From: Actinospineispora eucalypti
GTDB taxonomy: Bacteria > Actinomycetota > Actinomycetes > Mycobacteriales > Pseudonocardiaceae
Assembly: GCA_014208095.1 (NCBI GenBank)
Contig: JACHMT010000005.1
Location: 1-64,000 of the forward strand
Reading direction: 5' to 3'
DNA length: 64,000 nt
The notes beneath the pieces were generated by a model. That model was given only the letters and a program-made list of their open reading frames with translations, had not been told where the DNA came from and ran no database searches. Shown piece after piece: positions 17,323 through 25,968 of this stretch (its first letter is position 1; each line of letters starts with the position of its first letter). The position numbers and the translations under genes were made by a program.

Positions 17323-19058
17323 TAGCTCGCTAGCTCCTCGAACTCGGTGACGTTGTCCAGCTCGGTGCCCATCGAGATGTTGGTGATGCGCTCCAGTATC
17401 ACCTCTACCACCACCGGCACCCGGTGCAACGCCATCAGCTCCTTCGCCTCGGCGAACGCCTCCGCCAGCCGCGACGCCTCGGTCACCCGGATCGCCTTGC
17501 AACCCAGGCCCTCGGCGACCCGCACGTGGTCCACCCCGTAGTCGGCGGTCTCCGGCGAGTTGACGTTCTTGAACGACAGCTGCACCGCGTAGTCCATGTC
17601 GAACGCCCGCTGCGCCTGCCGGATCAGCCCGAGGTAGGCGTTGTTCACCACCACGTGCAGGTAGGGCAGGTTGAACTGGGCGCCGACCGCCAGCTCCTCG
17701 ATCATGAACTGGAAGTCGTAGTCACCGGACAGCGCCACCACCGGCCGGGAGGGGTCGTCCGCGACCACGCCCAGCGCGGCCGGCGCGGTCCAGCCCAGCG
17801 GCCCGGCCTGGCCGCAGTTGATCCAGTGCCGGGGGTGGTACACGTGCAGGAACTGCGCGGCGGCGATCTGGGACAGCCCGATCGCGGTCACGTACCGCAC
17901 GTCCCGGCCGAACGCCGCGTTCATCTCCTGGTAGACCCGCTGCGGCTTGATCGGTTTGTCGTCGAAGTCGGTGCGCCGGTGCAGGGTGCGCTTGCGCTCC
18001 GCGCATTCCCCCGCCCAGGAGGACCAGTCCGGCAGCTGCCCGGAGCCCTTGCGTGCGTGCGCCACCTCGAGCAGCTGGGTCAGCGCGGCCTTGGCGTCGG
18101 ACGCGATGCCGTAGTCCGGGGCGAAGACCCGGCCGATCTGGGTGGGCTCGATGTCGATGTGCACGAACCGCCGGCCCTCGGTGTAGGTGTCCAGGCCGCC
18201 GGTGTGCCGGTTGGCCCACCGGTTGCCGATGCCCAGCACCAGGTCGGACTCGAGCAGCGTGGCGTTGCCGTAGCGGTGCGCGGTCTGCAGCCCGGCCATG
18301 CCGGCCATCAGCGGGTGGTCGTCCGGGATGGCGCCCCAGCCCATCAGCGTGGGGATCACCGGCACCCCGGTGACCTCGGCGAACGCCACCAGCTCGCGCG
18401 CGGCGTCGGCGTTGATGATGCCGCCGCCGGCCACGATCACCGGACGCTCGGCGCCGGCCAGCAGGTCGAACGCCTTCTCCGCCTGCGCCCTGCTGGCCGC
18501 CGGCCGGTACACCGGCAGTGGCTGGTAGGTGTCCGGGTCGAAGTCGATCTCGGACAGCTGCACGTCCAGCGGCAGGTCGATGAGCACCGGGCCGGGACGG
18601 CCGGAGCGCATCAGGTGGAACGCCTGCTGGAACGCCCCGGGCACCTGGGCCGGCTCCAGCACGGTCATGGCCATCTTGCACAGCGGCTTGGCGATCTCCG
18701 AGATGTTGACCGCCTGGAAGTCCTCCTTGTGCAGCCGCGCCCGGGGCGCCTGCCCGGTGATGCACAGGATCGGGATGGAGTCGGCGGCGGCCGAGTACAT
18801 CCCCGTGATCATGTCGGTGCCGGCCGGCCCGGAGGTGCCGATGCACACGCCGATGTTGCCGGCCCGGGCCCGGGTGTACCCCTCGGCCATGTGCGAGGCG
18901 CCCTCCACGTGCCGGGCCAGCACGTGCCGGATCCCGCCGTGGGCCTTCATCGCGGAGTAGAGCGGGTTGATCGCGGCGCCCGGAACGCCGAAGGCCTGCG
19001 TTGCGCCCTCGCGTTCCAGGATGGCGACGGCGGCGTCGACGGCGCGCATCTTCGGCAT
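17322..19058 (-). CDS. gcl: Glyoxylate carboligase (tartronate-semialdehyde synthase)
   Basis: The 578-residue thiamine diphosphate enzyme shows the Gcl hallmark: the glutamate that is conserved in other ThDP enzymes is valine here (RHVEGASHMAEGY, Val51). This matches the known Val51 of E. coli Gcl. Other blocks are GVPGAAINPLYSAM, the FAD-binding middle domain and GDYDFQFMIEEL...NNAYLGLIRQAQ for ThDP-magnesium binding. It condenses two glyoxylates, made from ureidoglycolate, to tartronate semialdehyde with loss of CO2. It starts 4 bp after glxR ends. Confidence 0.96.
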   Translation of the reverse strand: MPKMRAVDAAVAILEREGATQAFGVPGAAINPLYSAMKAHGGIRHVLARHVEGASHMAEGYTRARAGNIGVCIGTSGPAGTDMITGMYSAAADSIPILCITGQAPRARLHKEDFQAVNISEIAKPLCKMAMTVLEPAQVPGAFQQAFHLMRSGRPGPVLIDLPLDVQLSEIDFDPDTYQPLPVYRPAASRAQAEKAFDLLAGAERPVIVAGGGIINADAARELVAFAEVTGVPVIPTLMGWGAIPDDHPLMAGMAGLQTAHRYGNATLLESDLVLGIGNRWANRHTGGLDTYTEGRRFVHIDIEPTQIGRVFAPDYGIASDAKAALTQLLEVAHARKGSGQLPDWSSWAGECAERKRTLHRRTDFDDKPIKPQRVYQEMNAAFGRDVRYVTAIGLSQIAAAQFLHVYHPRHWINCGQAGPLGWTAPAALGVVADDPSRPVVALSGDYDFQFMIEELAVGAQFNLPYLHVVVNNAYLGLIRQAQRAFDMDYAVQLSFKNVNSPETADYGVDHVRVAEGLGCKAIRVTEASRLAEAFAEAKELMALHRVPVVVEVILERITNISMGTELDNVTEFEELAS

Positions 19059-19062
19059 CTTT

Positions 19063-19947
19063 TTAGGTCCCTTCTCGACCGGAGAGACGTTCGACGCCGC
19101 GCAGCAGCGCGGAGTGGTCCAGCCCGCCGTCGCCGACCGCGAGGGCGGACGCCATCAGCTGGGCGACCAGCGCGCCGACCGGCAGCACCACGCCGGCCTC
19201 GCGGGCCGCGCTGTTCACGATGCCCATGTCCTTGTGGTGCAGCTCGATGCGGAAGCCGGGAGGGAACTCGCCGGACAGCATGTTGCCCTTCTTCTGGTTC
19301 AGCACCGCCGACCCGGCCAGCCCGCCGCCGAGCACCTCCAGCGCCGACTCCAGGTCCACCCCGTACGCCCGCAGGAAGGTGACCGCCTCGGCCAGGGCCT
19401 GGATGTTGCTGGCCACGATCAGCTGGTTGGCCGCCTTGACCGTCTGCCCGGCGCCGTTCGGCCCGACGTGCACCACGGTCTTGCCCACCGCGTCGAACAC
19501 CGGCCGGGCGGCGGCGAAGTCCTCCGCCGCGCCGCCGACCATGATGGACAGTGCGGCGTTCTTCGCGCCCGCCTCGCCGCCGGACACCGGGGCGTCCAAC
19601 AGCCGGAAGCCGGCGGCGCGGGCCTGCTCGGCCAGCTCGGTGGTCACGTCCGGGCGGATACTGGAGAAGTCGATGACCAGCGTGCCCGGCTTGGCGTGCG
19701 CGAACACCCCGTCCTCGCCGGCCAGCACCGCCCGCACGTCCGGCGAGTCCGGCACCATGATCGCGACGATGTCCGCATCCCGCACCGCGTCCGCGATCGA
19801 CGGCGCGCCTCGGCCCCCCGCCTCCACCAGAGGCTGCGCCTTCGCCGCCGTGCGGTTGTACCCCACGACGTCGAACCCGGCCTTCACCAGGTGTCCCGCC
19901 ATCGGCCCGCCCATGATCCCGAGCCCGATGAATCCAACGGTGGTCAT
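19063..19947 (-). CDS. glxR: 2-hydroxy-3-oxopropionate (tartronate semialdehyde) reductase
   Basis: ATG 19947 has GGAGGTGC immediately upstream. The 294-residue protein belongs to the beta-hydroxyacid dehydrogenase family: GFIGLGIMGGPMAGHLVKAGF (N-terminal NAD(P) fold), substrate loop LLDAPVSGGEAGAKNA and catalytic lysine region GAGQTVKAANQL. It reduces tartronate semialdehyde to glycerate, the step after Gcl. The 53-bp gap to the upstream hyi gene is occupied by palindromic repeat R1. Confidence 0.95.
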   Translation of the reverse strand: MTTVGFIGLGIMGGPMAGHLVKAGFDVVGYNRTAAKAQPLVEAGGRGAPSIADAVRDADIVAIMVPDSPDVRAVLAGEDGVFAHAKPGTLVIDFSSIRPDVTTELAEQARAAGFRLLDAPVSGGEAGAKNAALSIMVGGAAEDFAAARPVFDAVGKTVVHVGPNGAGQTVKAANQLIVASNIQALAEAVTFLRAYGVDLESALEVLGGGLAGSAVLNQKKGNMLSGEFPPGFRIELHHKDMGIVNSAAREAGVVLPVGALVAQLMASALAVGDGGLDHSALLRGVERLSGREGT

Positions 19948-19963
19948 ATGCACCTCCGGTGCC

Positions 19964-20005
19964 TGTGAGTGAGAAGTGTGGCTATAGCCATACTTCTCAC
20001 TCACG
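19964..20005. repeat. Palindromic repeat family R1, copy 2
   Basis: A 13-bp perfect stem (19965-19977 with 19992-20004), continued by a near-perfect inner stem around GGCTATAGCC, makes almost the whole 42 bp a hairpin. It fills the gap between hyi and glxR and provides the TGA stop of hyi (20003-20001). Confidence 0.92.
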
Positions 20006-20804
20006 GGTGCTGGCGGAGCCAGGCGAGGCTGGCTTCGGTGGTTGTGGTCGGCTTGTATTCGAGGCCTACCCAGCCGGTGTAGCCGCGGGTGGTCAGGGCG
20101 GCCAGGTGGGTTGTCAGGTTCAGGTCGCCGGTGCCGGGCTCGCCGCGGCCGGGGGCGTCGGCGATCTGCACGTGGGCCACCCGGTCGCCGTACTCGGCGA
20201 TCGCCTTGTCCAGGTCGTCGCCGTTGGTGGCCAGGTGGTAGAGGTCGCACAGGAAGCCGAGGGCGCGCACGCCGGTCTCCGAGGCGACGCGGTCGATCAC
20301 CGCGATGGCGTCGGCGGCGGTGCGCAGCGGGTAGCGGGGCGCGCCGCTGACCGGCTCGATCAGCACGGTGCCGCCGATCCGCGCGGCGGCCCGGCCGGCC
20401 TCGGCCAGGTTGGCCACCGCCAGCTCGTCCTGCTCGTTGGGGTCGATCCCGTCGACCCGGTTGCCGTACAGCGCGTTGAACGCCCGGCAGCCCAGCCGCT
20501 CGCCGATGCCGACGGTGATGTCGATGTTGTCCCGGAACTCCGCCGCCCGCGCCGGCCAGGACACCGCGCCCCGGTCGCCGGCCGGCATGTCGCCGGCGAA
20601 GAAGTTCAGCCCGACCAGCTGGACGCCGGCGTCGGTGATCGCGCTGGTGAAGGCGTCCACGTCCCGGTCGGAGGGGACCGCCTCGCCGAACGGCCACCAG
20701 AACTCCACCGCGGTGAACCCGGCGGCGGCCGCCGCGGCCGGCCGTTGCAGCAGCGGGAGCTCGGTGAACAGCATGGACAGGTTCGCCTCGTACCGTGGCG
20801 TCAC
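20001..20804 (-). CDS. hyi: Hydroxypyruvate isomerase
   Basis: Start GTG 20804; 267 residues. The TIM barrel shows ANLSMLFTELPLLQRPAAAA, the FTAVEFWWPF block, NALYGNR, a glutamate in VLIEPVS, CDLYHLATNGDD and the final GLEYKP glutamate, all typical of Hyi. It interconverts hydroxypyruvate and tartronate semialdehyde. It is the first gene of the five-gene glyoxylate/allantoin operon and carries the shared dyad operator upstream (20816-20851). Its stop lies within palindrome R1. Confidence 0.93.
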   Translation of the reverse strand: MTPRYEANLSMLFTELPLLQRPAAAAAAGFTAVEFWWPFGEAVPSDRDVDAFTSAITDAGVQLVGLNFFAGDMPAGDRGAVSWPARAAEFRDNIDITVGIGERLGCRAFNALYGNRVDGIDPNEQDELAVANLAEAGRAAARIGGTVLIEPVSGAPRYPLRTAADAIAVIDRVASETGVRALGFLCDLYHLATNGDDLDKAIAEYGDRVAHVQIADAPGRGEPGTGDLNLTTHLAALTTRGYTGWVGLEYKPTTTTEASLAWLRQHP

Positions 20805-20815
20805 GATCCGCGCCT

Positions 20816-20851
20816 TTCCGTATTATGGAAGTATCTTTCTGCTTTACGAAA
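20816..20851. promoter_or_regulatory. Paired dyad operators between hyi and the acyl-CoA dehydrogenase genes
   Basis: TTCCGTATTATGGAA (20816-20830) is a 15-bp dyad of the form TTCCG-N5-(C/T)GGAA. A second, weaker dyad TTTCTGCTTTACGAAA (20836-20851) has its centre about 20.5 bp away. The same pair with the same spacing lies in front of the xanthine permease gene (23251-23285). The binding factor is not in the window; an IclR-type allantoin regulator such as AllR is a reasonable guess. Confidence 0.65.
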
Positions 20852-20934
20852 GTACCGCGAAACCCGTTGCCGGGTCAAGGGTGCCGGCGGCCGTCCAATT
20901 GCAGACGGAAGCCGTCAGTAATAGCGTGCGGAGC

Positions 20935-22041
20935 ATGGCCTTCACCTTCAGCGAAGAACACGCCGCCCTGCGCGCGGCGGTGGCGGAGTTCCTCGCCGAC
21001 CACAGCGACGAGGCGGCGGTGCGCGCCCTCGCGGAGACCGGGCGCGGCATGGACCCGAAGGTGTGGCGGGCGCTGGCCGAGCAGCTCGGCGCGGTCGGGC
21101 TGGCCGTGCCGGAGCAGTACGGCGGGTCCGGTGCCGGGCCGGTCGAGCTGGCGGTGGTGGCCGAGCAGCTGGGGCGGGCGTTGTTCTGCGGTCCGTACCT
21201 GTCCAGTGCGGTGTTTGCCAGCACGCTGCTGGTGGAGCTGGCCGACGACTCAGCCAACCGGGACCTGCTGCCGGCACTGGCCGGCGGCGAGCGCACCGCC
21301 ACGGTGGCTCTGGACGAAGGCACCGGCGACTGGGACCCGGCCAGCTCCTCGACAGCGGCCGAGCGAGGCGCGGACGGCTGGACGGTCAGCGGGGAGAAGC
21401 GCTACGTGCTCGACGGTGCCCACGCGGACACGCTGCTCGTGGTCACCCAGGGGGCGCGGGTGTTCGCCGTCGACCGCACCGCCCCCGGCGTCACCACCAC
21501 CCCACTGGCCACCCTGGACGGCACCCGTAAGTTGGCCGACGTCAGCCTGAGGAACGCACCCGCCCGCCCGCTCGCGCCGGACGGCGACCACGGGCGGGCG
21601 GTCCGGCGAGCGCTGGACACCACCGCGGTGATGCTGGCCGCCGAGCAGGCCGGCGGGGCGCGCGCCGCGCTGGACATGGCGGTGGAGTACGCCAAGCAGC
21701 GCTACCAGTTCGGCCGCCCGATCGGCAGCTTCCAGGCGGTCAAGCACATGTGCGCGGAGCTCCTGGTGGACGTCGAGTCGGCCTACTCGGCCGCCTACTA
21801 CGCGGCCTGGGCACTGGCGGACAGCGCGGACAACGCCGAGGAGGCGACCAGCCTGGCCGCCGCGTTCTGCTCGGACGCCTTCGTGCGGGCGGCCAGCGAC
21901 AACATCCAGATCCACGGCGGCATCGGGTTCACCTGGGAACACCCGGCGCACCTCTACCTGCGCCGGGCGCGCGGCGGCGCCCGGCTGCTCGGCTCGGCGA
22001 ACACCCATCGAGAGCGCTACCTGCGGGAGGTGACCGCCTGA
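20935..22041 (+). CDS. Acyl-CoA dehydrogenase, short subunit
   Basis: From ATG 20935 the protein has 368 residues. It covers the N-terminal helical domain (FSEEHAALRAAVAEFLAD), a shortened beta domain and the C-terminal helical domain with QRYQFGRPIGSFQAVKHM and IHGGIGFTWEHPAHLYLRRA. The FAD-binding central motif is weak, while the next gene has it intact. The 1-bp overlap and this complementarity suggest a heteromeric enzyme of the type known for actinobacterial steroid side-chain FadE pairs. It is divergent from hyi and shares its operator region. The substrate is unknown. Confidence 0.82.
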   Translation: MAFTFSEEHAALRAAVAEFLADHSDEAAVRALAETGRGMDPKVWRALAEQLGAVGLAVPEQYGGSGAGPVELAVVAEQLGRALFCGPYLSSAVFASTLLVELADDSANRDLLPALAGGERTATVALDEGTGDWDPASSSTAAERGADGWTVSGEKRYVLDGAHADTLLVVTQGARVFAVDRTAPGVTTTPLATLDGTRKLADVSLRNAPARPLAPDGDHGRAVRRALDTTAVMLAAEQAGGARAALDMAVEYAKQRYQFGRPIGSFQAVKHMCAELLVDVESAYSAAYYAAWALADSADNAEEATSLAAAFCSDAFVRAASDNIQIHGGIGFTWEHPAHLYLRRARGGARLLGSANTHRERYLREVTA

Positions 22042-23189
22042 TGGGCACCCGCGAGGAGGCCAGGGCGTGGCTGGCCGAGAACTGGGACCCGGCGGACCGG
22101 CAGGGCTGGCTGGCCAAAGTGGTCGACGCCGGCTACGCGGTGCCGCGCTGGCCCCGGGAGGCGCACGGGTTGGGCCTCACCGACGCCGAGGCGACCGCGA
22201 TCGAGGAGGAGTTCCGCGCCGCCGGCGCCCCCGGCGCCGGCCAGGACCGCACCAACCTGTGGGCCAACACGCTGCTCGCCTACGGCACCAAAGAGCTCCA
22301 GGGCGAGCTGCTGCGTCCGCTGCTGGAGAACCGGGTGGGCATGTGCCTGCTCTACTCCGAGCCCGGCGCCGGTTCCGACCTGGCCGGGGTGCGCACGCGC
22401 GCGGTGCCCGACGGTGAGGAGTACGTGGTGAATGGCCAGAAGGTGTGGACGTCCATGGCCGCCGAGGCGGACTACGGGATGCTCATCGCCCGCACCGACC
22501 CCGAGCAGCCCAAGCACCGGGGGCTCAGCTTCTTCTTCCTGCCCATGAAGCAGCCCGGCGTCCAGGTCCGGCCGCTGCGCCAGATGACCGGCGAGGCGCA
22601 CTTCAACGAGGTCTTCCTGACCGACGCGCGGGTGCCGGCGGCGAACATGCTGGGCGCCCCCGGGGACGGCTGGCGGGTGCTGATGACCGCGCTGGCCGTC
22701 GAGCGGGTGATGATGGGCGAGGTCAACGCCGGCGTGATCACCCGGAGCGGGGGCGGCGGCGAGGCCGACCTGGTCGAGCTGGCCCGCCGGCACGGCCGGC
22801 TGGACGACCCGGTGCTGCGCCAGGACCTGTCCCGGCTGCTCATGCTGCGCGCGGTGAACCGGTGGAACAACCAGCGGGTGCAGGCGGAGGTCAAGCAGGG
22901 CGGGTCGGGATCCGCGGTGTCCATCGGCAAGCTGCTGATGTCCCGGATCGTGCACGAGACCGGCCGGGTGCAGACCGAGATCGTCGGCCCGGCGGCGCTG
23001 CTGGAGGGCGAGGAGAACCCGGACGGCGACGCGGCCAACTTCGCCGCGCTGAACGCCTTCTTCACCTCCATCGGCGGCGGAACCGACCAGGTGCAGCGCA
23101 ACATCGTGGGGGAGCGGGTACTCGGCCTGCCCCGGGAGCCCGAGGTGGACCGCGGCGTGCCGTTCAGCCAGATCCGCCACTCTGGCTGA
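22041..23189 (+). CDS. Acyl-CoA dehydrogenase, long subunit
   Basis: ATG 22041 overlaps the upstream stop (TGATG). The 382-residue protein has the FAD/acyl-CoA region CLLYSEPGAGSDLAGV and VNGQKVWTSMA near residues 105-140, a KQPGVQVRPLRQMTG loop and a C-terminal helical domain ending with GGGTDQVQRNIVGERVLGLP. Its N-terminus is compact (REEARAWLAENWD). It is probably the partner of the preceding gene in one oxidase complex. No thiolase, hydratase or CoA ligase is adjacent, so the pathway cannot be named. Confidence 0.85.
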   Translation: MGTREEARAWLAENWDPADRQGWLAKVVDAGYAVPRWPREAHGLGLTDAEATAIEEEFRAAGAPGAGQDRTNLWANTLLAYGTKELQGELLRPLLENRVGMCLLYSEPGAGSDLAGVRTRAVPDGEEYVVNGQKVWTSMAAEADYGMLIARTDPEQPKHRGLSFFFLPMKQPGVQVRPLRQMTGEAHFNEVFLTDARVPAANMLGAPGDGWRVLMTALAVERVMMGEVNAGVITRSGGGGEADLVELARRHGRLDDPVLRQDLSRLLMLRAVNRWNNQRVQAEVKQGGSGSAVSIGKLLMSRIVHETGRVQTEIVGPAALLEGEENPDGDAANFAALNAFFTSIGGGTDQVQRNIVGERVLGLPREPEVDRGVPFSQIRHSG

Positions 23190-23250
23190 CTGCCGGGGTG
23201 AGCTATCTCATGAGAAGCTCTTGACGGACCATCGGACCCGACCTAACCTT

Positions 23251-23285
23251 TTCGTCTGCGGGAAGTTTGTTTCCGCAACACGGAA
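23251..23285. promoter_or_regulatory. Paired dyad operators upstream of the xanthine permease gene
   Basis: TTCCGCAACACGGAA (23271-23285) is a 15-bp dyad that shares the TTCCG-N5-(C/T)GGAA form with the hyi operator. TTCGTCTGCGGGAA (23251-23264) is a degenerate second dyad centred about 20.5 bp upstream, matching the hyi spacing and order. Both lie in the 286-bp gap before the permease start at 23476; nothing else is recognisable in that gap. Confidence 0.65.
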
Positions 23286-23475
23286 TTAACAGTTCTACAG
23301 CACGCCACGTAGCATCACCGCCGCGTAGCAGCGACGCACTCGGCCCGGCCCCTCTGACGGCCGGCACCGCTGCCACTCGGAATTGGCGGCCACCTGGCAC
23401 GGAAAAACTCGGCATTGCGGCCGGACCGGACCCGATGGCTAGTGGACGGCCGCCAACTTCTGGGGTGATACAGCG

Positions 23476-25416
23476 ATGGCTCGATCAGCCTCCAGCAAGA
23501 CCGACCAGCCCAAAACGCATGGCCGCCGGCACCCGGTGGACCAGATGCTTCCGGTGCCCAAGCTCGCGGTCTACGGGTTCCAGCACGTGCTGGCCTTCTA
23601 CGCCGGCGCGGTCATCGTGCCGATCCTGCTGGCCAGCGCCATCGGCCTGTCCGAGCAGCAGCTCATCCACCTGATCAACGCGGACCTGTTCACCTGCGGC
23701 ATCGCCTCGATCATCCAGGCCCAGGGGTTCTGGAAGGTGGGCGTGCGGCTGCCGCTGCTGCAGGGCGTCACGTTCACGGCGGTGTCCCCGATGATCGCCA
23801 TCGGGATGGCGGCCGGCGGCGGCACCGACGGCCTGCTGGTGATCTACGGCTCGGTCATCGTGGCCGGCCTGGCCACCTTCCTGATCGCGCCCTGGTTCGG
23901 GCGGCTGATCAAGTACTTCCCGCCGGTGGTGACCGGTTCGGTGATCACCATCATCGGCATCGCGCTGCTCCCGGTGGGCGCGCTGGACGCGGTGGGCGGC
24001 GGCGCCGCGAAGGACCCGACCAACGGCCGCTACCTGGCCTACGCGCTGGGCACGCTGGCCCTGATCGTCATCATGCAGCGGATCTTCCGGGGCTTCCTGG
24101 CCACCATCGCGGTGCTGGCCGGTCTGGTGGTCGGCACGCTGGTGGCCTGGGCGCTGGGTGACGCGCACTTCGACGCCGTGGCCGGCTCCGCGTGGGTGGG
24201 GGTGACCTCGCCGTTCTACTTCGGCCTGCCCAAGTTCAGCATCGCGGCCATCATTTCCATGATCGTGGTCATGCTGATCACCGCCGTGGAGACCACCGGT
24301 GACGTGTTCGCCACCGGTGAGATCGTGGACAAGAAGGTGGGCCGGGAGGACATCTCCCGGGCGCTGCGCGCGGACGGCCTGGCCACCACGCTCGGCGGCG
24401 TCCTCAACTCGTTCCCGTACACCTGTTTCGCGGAGAACGTCGGGCTGGTCCGGCTGACCCGGATCAAGAGCCGGTACGTGGTCGTCGCGGCCGGCGTGAT
24501 CATGATCCTGCTCGGGATGCTGCCCAAGGCCGGGGCGATCGTGGCCGGCATCCCGCACCCGGTGCTGGGCGGCGCGGCGCTGGCCATGTTCGCCACGGTC
24601 GCCGTGGTCGGCATCCAGACGCTGTCCCGGGTGGACTTCAACGACCACCGCAACATCGTCATCGTGGGCACCAGCCTGGGGCTGGCCATGCTGGTCACCG
24701 CGCAGCCGGACATCGCCAAGGCGGTGCCGGAGTGGGCACAGATCATCCTGGGCAGCGGGATCACCCTGGGCAGCCTCACCGCCATCCTGCTGAACATCCT
24801 GTTCCACCACGTGGGCAAGGGGCGGGGCGCGGCGGTCGCCGGCACGCCGGGACACGGCGAGATCCGGCTGAACCGGGTCAACGAGATGAGCCAGGAGGAG
24901 TTCGTCGCCGCGTTCGGGCAGCTCTTCCAGGGGCCAGTGTGGGCGGCGGAGAACGCGTACACCCGCCGCCCGTACGCCGACACCCAGGCGTTGCGCCGGG
25001 CGTTCCAGGACGCGCTGTTCGGCGCCACCCCCGAGCAGCAGCGGGACCTGATGACCCACTACCCGGCGCTCGGCTCGGCGGCCGTGGCCGAGGGCGAGAC
25101 CGGGCAGATGTCCGCGCGCGACCAGGCCACCGTCGGGCTGACCCGGCTGGCCGACGAGGACTCCGACGAGTTCCTCCGGGTGACCGGGGAGTACGAGCGG
25201 AAGTTCGGCTTCCCGCTGATCGTCTGTGTGCGGGACATGCACAGCCGGGAGGAGATCCTGCACCAGGGGGAGATCCGGCTGCACAACTCGCCGGCCCAGG
25301 AGCACGCCGCCGCGCTGATCGAGATCGCCAAGATCGCCAGCCACCGGTTCGACGACCTGGTGGCCGGCGCCAACCCCATCCACGCCGCACGATTGCAACG
25401 GTTCGAGAACCTCTGA
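23476..25416 (+). CDS. NCS2 xanthine/uric acid permease fused to a C-terminal OHCU decarboxylase-like domain
   Basis: The protein has 646 residues, well above the approx. 450 of a plain NCS2 permease. Residues about 25-455 are a nucleobase:cation symporter 2 with ADLFTCGIASIIQ, the VETTGDVFATGE signature in helix 8 and LGGVLNSFPYTCFAENVGLV. Residues about 468-646 match 2-oxo-4-hydroxy-4-carboxy-5-ureidoimidazoline (OHCU) decarboxylase: EFVAAFGQLFQGPVWAAENAY, KFGFPLIVCVRDM and a final EIAKIASHRFDDLV. In the usual HP-x-(L/I)G motif the fusion has HYPALG, which places Tyr529 at the catalytic His position, and S-x-x-E is S-x-x-D (Asp549). The domain may therefore be inactive or a scaffold. A separate intact OHCU decarboxylase follows directly. 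Confidence 0.9.
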   Translation: MARSASSKTDQPKTHGRRHPVDQMLPVPKLAVYGFQHVLAFYAGAVIVPILLASAIGLSEQQLIHLINADLFTCGIASIIQAQGFWKVGVRLPLLQGVTFTAVSPMIAIGMAAGGGTDGLLVIYGSVIVAGLATFLIAPWFGRLIKYFPPVVTGSVITIIGIALLPVGALDAVGGGAAKDPTNGRYLAYALGTLALIVIMQRIFRGFLATIAVLAGLVVGTLVAWALGDAHFDAVAGSAWVGVTSPFYFGLPKFSIAAIISMIVVMLITAVETTGDVFATGEIVDKKVGREDISRALRADGLATTLGGVLNSFPYTCFAENVGLVRLTRIKSRYVVVAAGVIMILLGMLPKAGAIVAGIPHPVLGGAALAMFATVAVVGIQTLSRVDFNDHRNIVIVGTSLGLAMLVTAQPDIAKAVPEWAQIILGSGITLGSLTAILLNILFHHVGKGRGAAVAGTPGHGEIRLNRVNEMSQEEFVAAFGQLFQGPVWAAENAYTRRPYADTQALRRAFQDALFGATPEQQRDLMTHYPALGSAAVAEGETGQMSARDQATVGLTRLADEDSDEFLRVTGEYERKFGFPLIVCVRDMHSREEILHQGEIRLHNSPAQEHAAALIEIAKIASHRFDDLVAGANPIHAARLQRFENL

Positions 25417-25907
25417 TGAAGTTGACCGATTTCAATGCCTTGCCGGAGAGCAAGGCGCGACACGCCCTGTTCGCCTGCTGCGGCTCACCGGCCTGGACCC
25501 GGCGGGTGGCCGCCGCCCGGCCCTACTCCTCGGACGCGGAACTGTTCGCCGCCGCCGAGCGGGCGCTGGCCGAGCTCTCCGAGGCGGAGATCGACCACGC
25601 CCTGGACGGGCACCCCCGGATCGGCGAGCGCCGGGACGCGGACCAGGTCTCGGCCCGTGAGCAGGCCGCCGTCACGGTGGCCGGGGACGACGTGAAACGG
25701 GCCATCGCCGAGGGCAACCGGGACTACGAGGCCCGGTTCGGGCAGGTCTACCTGGTGGCGGCCAGCGGCCGTTCCCCGGAGGAACTGCTGGCCGACCTGC
25801 GTCACCGGTTGGACAACGACCCGGCGACCGAACGCAAAGTGCTGCGCTCCGAGCTGGCCAAGATCAACCGGATCCGGCTGGGTCAGCTGATCGAGGGGGA
25901 GAAATGA
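25416..25907 (+). CDS. uraD: 2-oxo-4-hydroxy-4-carboxy-5-ureidoimidazoline decarboxylase
   Basis: ATG 25416 overlaps the permease stop. The 163-residue protein is a complete single-domain OHCU decarboxylase: FNALPESKARHALFACCGSPAW at the N-terminus, catalytic-type His66 in DGHPRIGE, Ser79 and Glu82 in SAREQ, FGQVYLVAASGRSPEELL and a C-terminal RSELAKINRIRLGQLI helix. It converts OHCU to S-allantoin, the last of the three uricase-pathway steps. Its stop codon lies at the edge of repeat family R3. Confidence 0.94.
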   Translation: MKLTDFNALPESKARHALFACCGSPAWTRRVAAARPYSSDAELFAAAERALAELSEAEIDHALDGHPRIGERRDADQVSAREQAAVTVAGDDVKRAIAEGNRDYEARFGQVYLVAASGRSPEELLADLRHRLDNDPATERKVLRSELAKINRIRLGQLIEGEK

Positions 25908-25938
25908 CGCTATGGCTCTGCGCACATATACGCAACAC
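25906..25938. repeat. Short repeat family R3, copy 1
   Basis: The sequence begins GACGCTATGGCTCTGCG and continues into a small TGCG/CGCA hairpin. It starts within the uraD stop codon and fills the gap before the HIU hydrolase gene. Related copies: 27194-27225 (same strand) and 30301-30328 (opposite strand). Confidence 0.8.
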
Positions 25939-25968
25939 CGGCCGGGGCTCGACCGGGAGGGCGGTTCG

